DNA of 64,000 bases from positions 124,001 to 188,000 of the forward strand of contig CANQNW010000002.1 in the NCBI GenBank assembly GCA_947625305.1, read 5' to 3'. Shown piece by piece: positions 25,699 to 33,286 of this stretch; the stretch's first letter is position 1; the number at the start of each line of letters is the position of its first letter. A program made the position numbers and the translations under genes. The notes below the pieces were generated by a model that saw only the letters and a list, made by a program, of their open reading frames with translations, did not search any database and was not told the origin of the DNA. This DNA is from Candidatus Gastranaerophilales bacterium. Lineage in GTDB: Bacteria; Cyanobacteriota; Vampirovibrionia; Gastranaerophilales; Gastranaerophilaceae.

Positions 25699-28341
25699 CT
25701 ATTTTATACTATTAAATACTTTTTCTATTGCTGCAAGTTCATCTTTCATATTATTTGAACATACACCCGCATTAATTAATGCTTCAATTAAATCCGTAAG
25801 TTTATATGTAAATTCACTGGTACCATCGCCTCCGCTCTTATGTGAAATTTCATGAAGCCAAGTTGCAAGCAGTTCATAGAAATCAGCCGTATCTAAATAT
25901 GTTTTGTCCACCCAATGTCCGTTATAGGTTCGGCTACCGCCCGGATTCGAATCAATAATAGCTTCACCAAGTGTATTGGACGACACTTCATTTTTTCTGT
26001 CAAATATATATTTAGGTTTGGATATATCTTCAGCGGATATTAACTCCAGATAACTAAGCTGTGTTTTAATTTGTCTATATATCTCACCATTCTCATTGCC
26101 TATATATGAATTTAAAATATTTGCAATTGCATTAATCTCTTTTAACGAAAGTAATGAAATATTAGCAATTTTTTCATCTAAGTACTCAACTAATTCTTTA
26201 GTAAACTGTTCTAATTTTTTATCATCTAAAAAGATTGTATTATAACCTTTAGCAAAATCTGCATCGTCCATTTCTTTTAAAGCTGACATAACATCATTCT
26301 TTATATATCCGGCAGATGTATTGATTTTATCTTTTATTTTTGGATATATAATTTTTAATTTTCTTTTAAAAGAAGTTTGAACAGATTCTTGAATAACACG
26401 TACTGCCTCATCAAGCAATTTTATTTTCTTTATTTCATTTTCATTCGGCTTTATAGGGGTATGAGAAGATGTTTTCCGCTTAACCTCAACAAGATTATCC
26501 ATCCCTACATTATCCAGTTTCAAAAAGGCAGGGACTATTGTATATCCTTTATTTATTATTGATTTTTTTACTGCAGCATCCATATATTCAAAATCTTTAC
26601 ATATTTTCATTTCACCAAAATCAATAGCTAAATTTCGTTTACTTGCAGCATCGCATAATCCGTTTATAAATGCAGTAATTGCATAATTTTCCTTACTTGT
26701 CGAATCCGTAATACTGCCCCAATGTTGTTTTGTTTTTAATATTGCATCAATAAGTTCTTCATCAGACATATCCATAGAAAAATATTTAGTTAAATTATAT
26801 ATATCATCTTTATTATATAAAAGTCTGTCTCGACCGCCGGTTGAAAATTCTTCACCTGTAACTTCTTTATACTTTTGGGGATCAGGTTTTCTTTTAAAAA
26901 TTAAATTAATACCTTCAACCCCATTAGCCCAGCATTCATCTTTTCCGTATTCAAATCTTTGTGTCAGGTATAAATTACCTTTTTCTTCATTATCCAATAT
27001 TTTAAAAGCAAAATCTTTACTGTTATAATCCAGTTTTTCAAAATCCGCATTATTTGAATGTTCAAAATAGTTTAATGATTCAATCATTGCTTCAACTAAA
27101 TCTTTATCTTTTGTCTCAAATTCAATATAGTTACCTTCTATATTTTCAGATGTTTTATTAAGAGTTCTCATAATTGAATTGTTTTCTTGATTAAAAGACA
27201 ATTTCCAATCAGAAGAAGCAAAAGTTACTTTATCTGATTTTCCTTGTCCCAATAAACTTGCAACTACAATTCTTGAACCTTCGCCAAATCCGCCTGCATT
27301 GTATGGACTTTCCTCAAGTTTATTACCCGACCCGAGTTCAAGTAATGATTTACAATCATAAAACGCATTGCCGGAAATCCTTACTTTATATCCGTTTTCA
27401 CTTTGTTTTACCGAAAAACCCACACCGTCTAATGTATGATTATTGGCATCATAAAAGTTTTGCATTATATCTCTTGCTATTTTATTATTTGACCAGTTTG
27501 TTCTTTTGCCATATGCAATGTTCATTCCTATCGGAATATTCTCGCCTAACTGTCTCAATGATTCTTCAAGATTTTCTATAGAAAATTTCTTCTTTTGATT
27601 TTCATCAACCGAAACTTTTTTTAAGGGTATATTTATATCTTCATTCCTGACAAATTTATCTGATAAATTTTTTACAAAAGCTTCTTCGCTTTTTTCTGTC
27701 AAATCTCTTGAACAATCTTTATAAGGAAACATTTTTTTATAATTTTTTTTTGAAGTTTGTATACTTTGCGGCGGGGTTTCAGAATCATAATTTAATTTAG
27801 TATTGCTTATTAAATTGTTATAATATGACATCCTTTCTTCTTCGTTTTTTCCCGTAGACTTGCCTGCATTATATGTTAAAATACCGCCTGCTAATAATGC
27901 GGATAATTTCACAACTTTATTATTCAGTTTTGAAACTGTTTCTGACTGTTGTGCAATTTTTTGCCCCGCATCTGTTACAGATGTTTTTATATTTCCAAAT
28001 TCATTTTTTAATCCTGTTATTTCCGTTGATAATTTAGATAATTCTTTTGTTATTTGTTTTGAACCCTTACTCGAAATTTTATAACTTATAAGTACTGATA
28101 AAGGAATTGCTGCCAATGGAACTACAATAGGCGCAATTGTTTTTGCTGTTTTTATAAATTTTTCCTTTTTGCTTAAAACAGGAGTAACTTCCGGATATAC
28201 CTTATAAATATTCTCAGAGGTTTCCGCTTTTTGTGTTACAGTTTCTTTATTATTAATTTTCTCCTGATTATTTTTATTTTGAGAATTTGTATTATTTGGA
28301 AGCTGAGGGGTAGTAAACTCTGAAAATACATTACTGCTCAT
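25699..28341 (-). CDS. Large protein with GHKL ATPase-like region and C-terminal HExxH motif
   Basis: An 880-aa protein of unknown function. The N-terminus is low-complexity and Asn-rich, with a hydrophobic segment at about 69-89 and a second at 143-158 around a coiled coil. Residues 285-360 resemble a GHKL (Hsp90/MutL-type) ATP-binding fold. The N-box is D291-IMQ-N295-FY-D298-A. A G2-like glycine loop AGGFGEGSRI is at 349-358, preceded by LLELGSGNK. The G1 aspartate motif is degenerate (SGNAF). Near the end is H830-EIS-H834-KSGGDGTSEF, a zinc-metalloprotease-type HExxH. It has an AGGAGC ribosome site. No family was recognised; both domain calls are by motif only. Confidence 0.7.
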   Translation of the reverse strand: MSSNVFSEFTTPQLPNNTNSQNKNNQEKINNKETVTQKAETSENIYKVYPEVTPVLSKKEKFIKTAKTIAPIVVPLAAIPLSVLISYKISSKGSKQITKELSKLSTEITGLKNEFGNIKTSVTDAGQKIAQQSETVSKLNNKVVKLSALLAGGILTYNAGKSTGKNEEERMSYYNNLISNTKLNYDSETPPQSIQTSKKNYKKMFPYKDCSRDLTEKSEEAFVKNLSDKFVRNEDINIPLKKVSVDENQKKKFSIENLEESLRQLGENIPIGMNIAYGKRTNWSNNKIARDIMQNFYDANNHTLDGVGFSVKQSENGYKVRISGNAFYDCKSLLELGSGNKLEESPYNAGGFGEGSRIVVASLLGQGKSDKVTFASSDWKLSFNQENNSIMRTLNKTSENIEGNYIEFETKDKDLVEAMIESLNYFEHSNNADFEKLDYNSKDFAFKILDNEEKGNLYLTQRFEYGKDECWANGVEGINLIFKRKPDPQKYKEVTGEEFSTGGRDRLLYNKDDIYNLTKYFSMDMSDEELIDAILKTKQHWGSITDSTSKENYAITAFINGLCDAASKRNLAIDFGEMKICKDFEYMDAAVKKSIINKGYTIVPAFLKLDNVGMDNLVEVKRKTSSHTPIKPNENEIKKIKLLDEAVRVIQESVQTSFKRKLKIIYPKIKDKINTSAGYIKNDVMSALKEMDDADFAKGYNTIFLDDKKLEQFTKELVEYLDEKIANISLLSLKEINAIANILNSYIGNENGEIYRQIKTQLSYLELISAEDISKPKYIFDRKNEVSSNTLGEAIIDSNPGGSRTYNGHWVDKTYLDTADFYELLATWLHEISHKSGGDGTSEFTYKLTDLIEALINAGVCSNNMKDELAAIEKVFNSIK

Positions 28342-28376
28342 ATAATTTGCTCCTAATTTTGCCTATATATATATAA

Positions 28377-28388
28377 GTTAAATTTAAC
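28377..28388. promoter_or_regulatory. 12-bp palindrome in the promoter region of the 880-aa gene
   Basis: GTTAAATTTAAC is a perfect palindrome about 40 bases upstream of the start of the minus-strand 880-aa gene, in the region where its promoter should lie. It could be an operator; in such AT-rich DNA it could also be chance. Confidence 0.25.
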
Positions 28389-28440
28389 AAATTAATTGAC
28401 AGTAATAATTTTAAATATTAATAAAATTTAATTTTTTTTA

Positions 28441-29262
28441 CTAATTTACCAGATGAAAAATTTCATTACAAATTGAAAAGATTTCTTCAGCCTGTTTAAA
28501 ATTAATCATATTTGCGCCGTCGCATAAAGCAGAATCAGGATTAGGATGAACCTCAAAAAATAAGCCGTTTACTCCTGCAGCTGCAGCAGCCTTAGCCAGT
28601 ACGGGAACAAACTTCCTTTCTCCAGAGGAACTTTCTCCGCAGCCTCCGGGTAATTGCACACTATGCGTTGCATCAAATATAACAGGATAACCCATTTCCT
28701 GTATTATCGGTATAGCCCTCATATCTGAAACAAGATTATTATACCCGAACGTTACACCTCTATCAGTAATGGTAATTTTATTATTGCCCGATTCAACAAC
28801 TTTATTTGCAATAGATTTCATTTGTTGAGGAGCCAAAAACTGCCCCTTTTTAATATTTATTATTTTCCCTGTTTTAGCGGCAGCTACAAGTAAATCCGTC
28901 TGTCTGCATAAAAAAGCGGGAATTTGGATAATATCTGCCACTTCTGCTGCCACAGGCGCTTCTGAGGGATTATGAATATCCGTTACTATCGGCAAATCAA
29001 ATTCTTTTTTTACTTCAGATAAAAGTTCAAGTCCTTTTTCTATCCCTAAACCTCGATACGAATTAAGAGAACTGCGGTTTGCCTTATCGTATGAAGCTTT
29101 AAATACATAATTAATATCTAATTTTTGCGTTAATGCTTTTAAATATTCAGCCGTTTTAAAAAGAATTTCTTTTGATTCAATGGCGCAAGGTCCCGCTAAT
29201 ATTGTTAATTTATCTTTTCCTATTATAAAATCTTTTAATTCTATGGATTTTACATTTATCAT
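28441..29262 (-). CDS. kdsA: 3-deoxy-8-phosphooctulonate synthase (Kdo-8-P synthase)
   Basis: Condenses phosphoenolpyruvate with arabinose 5-phosphate to make Kdo-8-P for the lipopolysaccharide core; 273 aa. Family motifs include LAGPCAIES (about residues 21-29), FKASYDKANRSS, TDIHNPSEA, IPAFLCRQTDLL, FDATHSVQLPGG and FFEVHPNPDSALCDGAN. It has an AAGGAG site before the ATG. This is direct evidence for an outer membrane with Kdo-containing LPS or its remnant. The neighbouring island carries other possible surface-polysaccharide genes. Confidence 0.97.
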   Translation of the reverse strand: MINVKSIELKDFIIGKDKLTILAGPCAIESKEILFKTAEYLKALTQKLDINYVFKASYDKANRSSLNSYRGLGIEKGLELLSEVKKEFDLPIVTDIHNPSEAPVAAEVADIIQIPAFLCRQTDLLVAAAKTGKIINIKKGQFLAPQQMKSIANKVVESGNNKITITDRGVTFGYNNLVSDMRAIPIIQEMGYPVIFDATHSVQLPGGCGESSSGERKFVPVLAKAAAAAGVNGLFFEVHPNPDSALCDGANMINFKQAEEIFSICNEIFHLVN

Positions 29263-29380
29263 ATATAACTCCTTCAGGACTTGCTCCTTTCAAATTATAA
29301 CAAAAAATTCAATTTTATTAAAAGAATTGATTATATAAAACTATTAATTTATTATTAATTCTTGAAATAAGAGTATAACT

Positions 29381-30235
29381 ATGTATAAATTAATAACTTT
29401 TATATTAATAAGAATTTTATCAAACCCTTTGGCTAATGTATTTCAGAAAAAATTGGCGGAAGAAAATTCTTCTTTTACCGTTAATTTTTGGGGTTATATA
29501 ATTTTAACAATTTTTTGTATTCCATTTATTCCTAATATTAGTACTTCTTACTATACAATTGAATTTTGGATTTATGTCTTTTTAGCAGGATTTTTATGTG
29601 CTTTAGGTAATGCATGTCTTATTAAAGCAATTAGTATCGGGGAATTATCCGTTATAGGGCCTGTTAATTCATATAAATGTATCATTGGGCTTATTTCTTC
29701 AATGATTTTATTGAAGGAATTCCCTTCCTTCCTAGGTTTAATCGGTATGTTTCTCATAATTTACGGCAGTAAATTTATGTTCCAAAACACTAAAGAAGGT
29801 TTTTCTTTTAAACTTTTTAAGAGAAAAGATATTCAATTACGACTTCTTGCCCTCCTTCTTACAGGAATTGAAGCTTCTATGCTGAAAAAAATTATTCTTT
29901 TATCTTCAGTTAAAACCTGTTTCATATATTGGTGTATATCAGGCGCATTTTGGGCTTTGATATTTATATTACTCGGCAGGAAAAAACTTTTATTAAATTC
30001 TAAAAATAATATACTTTTGTGCTCCATTTTAGCTTGCTGTCTTGGGCTTATGCAATATTCGACAAATTATGTGTTCAAATACTTAAATGTCGGTTATTCG
30101 CTCGCTTTATTTCAAATTTCTTCCGTATTTACAGTTATTTTTGGTGTTAAATTATTTAAAGAACGGCATTTTCTTATTAAACTTACAGGCTGTTTAATAA
30201 TGATTATAGGTGCTTGCTTAATAATATTAAATTAG
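29381..30235 (+). CDS. EamA-family (DMT) transporter
   Basis: A 284-aa membrane protein with about 10 hydrophobic helices in two similar halves, the drug/metabolite transporter (EamA) plan. Each half ends in a short tail such as VFGVKLFKERHFLIKLTGCLIMIIGA, typical of this family (E-x-x-x-x-x-x-x-x-G). Substrate unknown; family members export amino acids and metabolites or flip undecaprenyl-linked sugars. The last 195 bases are duplicated at 31730-31924 (see repeat entries). The ribosome site is weak. Confidence 0.85.
   Translation: MYKLITFILIRILSNPLANVFQKKLAEENSSFTVNFWGYIILTIFCIPFIPNISTSYYTIEFWIYVFLAGFLCALGNACLIKAISIGELSVIGPVNSYKCIIGLISSMILLKEFPSFLGLIGMFLIIYGSKFMFQNTKEGFSFKLFKRKDIQLRLLALLLTGIEASMLKKIILLSSVKTCFIYWCISGAFWALIFILLGRKKLLLNSKNNILLCSILACCLGLMQYSTNYVFKYLNVGYSLALFQISSVFTVIFGVKLFKERHFLIKLTGCLIMIIGACLIILN
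30036..30230 (+). repeat. 195-bp direct repeat, copy 1 (3' end of EamA gene)
   Basis: This segment matches 31730-31924 with 3 mismatches by eye (a T/C, then T/G and G/T two bases apart). It encodes the last two helices of the EamA protein. The AAA/DUF4143 gene lies between the two copies. A short inverted CTTGTAC (30236-30242) / GTACAAG (31929-31935) pair lies just beyond both copies. Confidence 0.95.
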
Positions 30236-30262
30236 CTTGTACTTTTTTTTATTTAATATTCA

Positions 30263-31486
30263 TTACTCCCAAAGATTGTTCATTGGAATGGCAAACATAT
30301 TTTCTCCAAAAGAAACAACATGTTCTCCGGTATATAAAACTATACCGGTAAAAGATTTATTTTTTGCTAAATTTTCTCTAAACCATTTTAAATGTTTAAA
30401 TTGGTCTTTTGTTACCGATGAACCTGATTTTACTTCAATTCCATATATATTGCTTTCATTATCTTGTATTATAAAATCTATCTCTCGTTTTTCTCTATCC
30501 CTGTAATGATAAAGTTCATATTGATTATTTTGTAATTCCACTAATGCAATCAACTGATTATAAACAAAAGTTTCAAAAATTTTTCCTGATTTATCAGTAT
30601 CCAATAATAAATCTTGTGCCTTCCAGTTTAATAAAGCTGCCATTAAACCTGTATCCGTTATAAAATACTTACTTTGTTTATTTACTCTCTCATAATCCGT
30701 TTTAAGCCACGGGTGAAGTTTATCTGTTAAATAAGTATTTTCTAATACTCCCAGGTAGCTATCCAAGGTCTGATTTGCTATTCCCATAGAAGAAGTGATT
30801 TTAGATTTGTCTATAAACTTTGAAGAATATGATGCAATTATAGCAGTAAGTTCCTTTAAGCTATCTTGTCTTTTTATGTTTGCAATATCTTTTAAATCGT
30901 ATTCAATTATTGTATCAATATAATCTTTATACCAAGAAACTCTATCTGATTGTTTTCTATAGCTCAAAGGTTCCGGAAATCCGCCTTTAAAAATGATTTC
31001 AGAAATTTTTTCTTTGTTATATCCGCTATTATTTACAAAATCTTGATTTTTTAACCTGTTTAAAAAATTTGGTTTTTTTCTTAATATTTCACCCGTTGTA
31101 AGAACTCTTAAACGTATCTTTTTTACACGACCTGCAAGCGATTCTTTTATTGTAGGCAAGGTCTGAATATTAACGGAACCCGTTAGCAGATACTGTCCGT
31201 ATCTTGTATTTTCATCAACAGCTTTTTTAATTGCGGTAATGAGTTGTGGAACACGTTGAACTTCATCTATAATCATTGTTCCTTTTGATAATTCAATAAA
31301 GCCTTGTGGGTCATTTTCAGCTGCTTGTAATAATGTTGTATCGTCTAAGGTTCTGTATATTGACTGCTTGTTTATCAGGGTTTTTGAAGTAGTTGTTTTT
31401 CCGCATTGTCTTGAACCCGATAAAATAACTGCCCGTCTTGTTTTTAATGCCAATTTAATATTTGTTTCCTGCCATCTTTTATACAT
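30263..31486 (-). CDS. AAA ATPase with C-terminal DUF4143 domain
   Basis: A 407-aa predicted ATPase of the AAA_14/DUF4143 group, common in bacteria and of unknown function. Walker A is GSRQCGKT (residues 24-31) and Walker B is TMIIDEVQRVP (about 76-86), followed by the sensor-like LLTGSVN. The C-terminal domain includes the PD-(D/E)xK-like REIDFIIQ, then IYGIEVKSG. The ATG at 31486 is preferred over an in-frame upstream ATG at 31531 because it follows GGGAGGG. It is a lone minus-strand gene between the two copies of a duplicated EamA gene end, and its promoter is covered by four spaced repeats. Confidence 0.88.
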   Translation of the reverse strand: MYKRWQETNIKLALKTRRAVILSGSRQCGKTTTSKTLINKQSIYRTLDDTTLLQAAENDPQGFIELSKGTMIIDEVQRVPQLITAIKKAVDENTRYGQYLLTGSVNIQTLPTIKESLAGRVKKIRLRVLTTGEILRKKPNFLNRLKNQDFVNNSGYNKEKISEIIFKGGFPEPLSYRKQSDRVSWYKDYIDTIIEYDLKDIANIKRQDSLKELTAIIASYSSKFIDKSKITSSMGIANQTLDSYLGVLENTYLTDKLHPWLKTDYERVNKQSKYFITDTGLMAALLNWKAQDLLLDTDKSGKIFETFVYNQLIALVELQNNQYELYHYRDREKREIDFIIQDNESNIYGIEVKSGSSVTKDQFKHLKWFRENLAKNKSFTGIVLYTGEHVVSFGENMFAIPMNNLWE

Positions 31487-31503
31487 TAATACCCTCCCTC
31501 GTG

Positions 31504-31595
31504 CGCAAAAATTAAAATTAAAAATCCGCAAAAATTAAAGTTTACATCTCGCAATTATTGTAATACAAAACCCGCAAAAATGCAACTTTATTCCT
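31504..31595 (-). repeat. Four 23-bp-spaced iteron-like repeats
   Basis: CGCAAAAATT-type units start at 31504, 31527, 31550 and 31573, exactly 23 bp apart. The first two share the longer core CGCAAAAATTAAA; the third is CGCAATTATT and the fourth CGCAAAAATG. On the gene strand each reads TTTTTGCG or similar. They lie 18-110 bases upstream of the AAA/DUF4143 start and overlap its predicted promoter, so they look like operator or protein-binding iterons. Confidence 0.8.
31557..31585 (-). promoter_or_regulatory. Sigma-70-type promoter for the AAA/DUF4143 gene
   Basis: On the minus strand TTGCAT (31585-31580), a 17-bp spacer and TACAAT (31562-31557). It lies within the array of 23-bp-spaced repeats, with repeat cores inside the spacer and directly after the -10. 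Confidence 0.5.
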
Positions 31596-31677
31596 CATAA
31601 ATATATTCTAATTCATTTTTATACCAAAAAACTATGTACATATTAGACTGTATCGTTCTATGTCATAAGAAGCAGAT

Positions 31678-31950
31678 ATGTTCCAACCTAACATACTTGC
31701 TAAAACTAATATATTATTATTTTTGGCAGGCTGTCTTGGGCTTATGCAATATTCGACAAATTATGTGTTCAAATACTTAAACGTCGGTTATGCTCTCGCT
31801 TTATTTCAAATTTCTTCCGTATTTACAGTTATTTTTGGTGTTAAATTATTTAAAGAACGGCATTTTCTTATTAAACTTACAGGCTGTTTAATAATGATTA
31901 TAGGTGCTTGCTTAATAATATTAATTAAGTACAAGTTTTTTAGACCTTAA
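31678..31950 (+). pseudogene. Truncated EamA transporter fragment
   Basis: An open frame of 90 codons whose residues 18-84 repeat the C-terminal two helices of the EamA protein at 29381-30235 almost exactly (one visible change, Ser to Ala, in the shared part). The first eight helices are missing. The leading residues do not match copy 1 well, apart from a short NILL-x-x-LA-x-CLG similarity. It cannot form a complete transporter. It is best read as the remnant of a duplication or of an integration event that displaced the original gene end. No strong ribosome site. Confidence 0.85.
31730..31924 (+). repeat. 195-bp direct repeat, copy 2
   Basis: Near-identical to 30036-30230 (3 mismatches by eye). 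The homology starts abruptly at GCTGTCTTGGG and ends at AATATTAA. Copies 1 and 2 bracket the 1.5-kb segment with the AAA/DUF4143 gene. Confidence 0.95.
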
Positions 31951-32716
31951 AACTTACTTCTTTCCTCAGGAGTTAACCATTTTTTTGTACCGTTTTCTAT
32001 AAGATAACGTGTTTGTTCAGGCCCTATATTAAATATTGCATCCAATACAGATAAATAAGGAACAAAAACATCGCTGTGAATTTGAGAATATGAAACCGGT
32101 TCATAGTTCTGAAAGATTACATTGTATTTTTTAAAATCAAAATTATCTTCTTTCATATAATCATATGACCCAAACGCACTTAAATACCTTGAAGCTCCCG
32201 CCCACTCAAGAAGTTCCATTACTCTTTCTGATCTTACGGAAGTCGATTTATATTTTTTTGTAAAATCAGAACTTAATAAAAAATTACCGTTTATTCCTAA
32301 AATATTTATTAATTCCTTGATTAAAGCAATATTTAAATCTGACAAGTATTTATAATCTTGATAAATAACATTTTCTATCCTGCCCAATATACGGCTATTT
32401 ATGTTTTTATCCGCCGTATGGGGGGGGGGGATTTCTTATAATTATATTCAAGCTTTCTTATTAGTTTATTCTTCCATTGATTATCAGAGAATATTAATAC
32501 TTCATTTAATTTTAACCCAAAACACTTAGATTTTTGTACAGGAACATTATAATAATCAACTTGACCTTTATTCACAAACAATTTATTTCTTGTATGATGA
32601 GATTGAACTGAATATTGGAAATCATCCAAGAAAATAAATTTATCACTTTTTAAAATAAGTTCAAAAAAACCCTGCCAGGGTAAAAATGTTGGCTGCATCA
32701 TTGCTATATCAGGCAT
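31947..32716 (-). pseudogene. WbqC-like family gene, frame broken at a G tract (possible phase-variable gene)
   Basis: WbqC-like proteins are found in O-antigen and surface-polysaccharide loci. The 5' part (32716 down to 32399) encodes 105 residues with the family opening MMQPTFLPWQGFFELILKSD, FLDDFQYS and NYKKSP. It then runs into an 11-C tract (minus strand) at 32430-32420 and stops at a TAA soon after. The rest of the protein (146 codons, down to 31947; KYLSDLNIALIKELI, GSYDYM, LSVLDAIFNIG) continues in another frame. Gain of one C or loss of two would join both parts into a normal-length protein of about 256 aa. It is either phase-off, decayed or a homopolymer sequencing error. The end overlaps the convergent EamA fragment by 4 bases. 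Confidence 0.85.
32420..32430. repeat. Homopolymer of 11 G (C on the coding strand)
   Basis: Eleven consecutive G on the plus strand, the only such GC homopolymer seen in this AT-rich window. It sits inside the WbqC-like reading frame just after the conserved NYKKSP region. Confidence 0.95.
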
Positions 32717-32850
32717 TTTTTAATACTTCCGTATAATTCTAATTTTTATAAATTAATTATACAACAAAATTGTATATGTTAATATATTAAAATTTTGCAG
32801 GAGTACAATCTACCAACTCAATCTACTTACTTAATATAACTTAGTTTTAA

Positions 32851-32976
32851 ACCGGCTATGCCGGCATGTCTTGAAATTCCTTTCGCTCGAGCCTGTCTCT
32901 CCTGCACTTTCGTTGTCGTCGTTTCGGCTCTCGCTACCCGAATTCCATTCGTACGGAATTTCGCGTCTTACAAGAA
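32851..32976. other. GC-richer structured intergenic element
   Basis: In the 283-base gap between the WbqC-like gene and tRNA-Asn lies a block with clearly higher GC than its surroundings. It contains the stem CCGGC-TAT-GCCGG (32852-32864), the 10-bp palindrome ATGCCGGCAT (32858-32867), an AATTCC/GGAATT hairpin (32941-32946 and 32955-32960) and the distant pair GAAATTCC (32873-32880) / GGAATTTC (32955-32962). No coding gene with a start signal is seen. It could be an interspersed repeat, a structured RNA or a mobile remnant. The remaining 32717-32850 is AT-rich and shows nothing. Confidence 0.5.
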
Positions 32977-32999
32977 AAAATTAATCTTAAAATGATAAA

Positions 33000-33071
<72 letters not shown>

Positions 33072-33176
33072 ATATCTGTTTCTATAATACCTAAAAATAT
33101 TTTAATTGTAAAGCATTTAATTCAAATTTAAATATGGTCACAGTGTGGATATAAATCCGGCAAGTTGCCAAAAAAC

Positions 33177-33249
<73 letters not shown>

Positions 33250-33286
33250 TTATAAATTTATTATAAACTAAAAATATTTTTTCTCA

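Noticed and set aside
30263-31486. Transposase or insertion sequence between the EamA repeats
   Set aside because: The encoded protein is an AAA/DUF4143 ATPase with no transposase motif, and only short 7-bp inverted sequences flank it.
31504-31595. Short CRISPR-like array
   Set aside because: The conserved units are only about 9-13 bp with 10-14 bp between them, far below repeat and spacer sizes, and no cas gene is near.
32880-32990. A peptide-coding frame through the GC-richer block (minus strand)
   Set aside because: A frame is open for about 45 codons but has no start codon with a ribosome site and a low-complexity Arg/Ala/Thr-rich translation; more likely a non-coding repeat.
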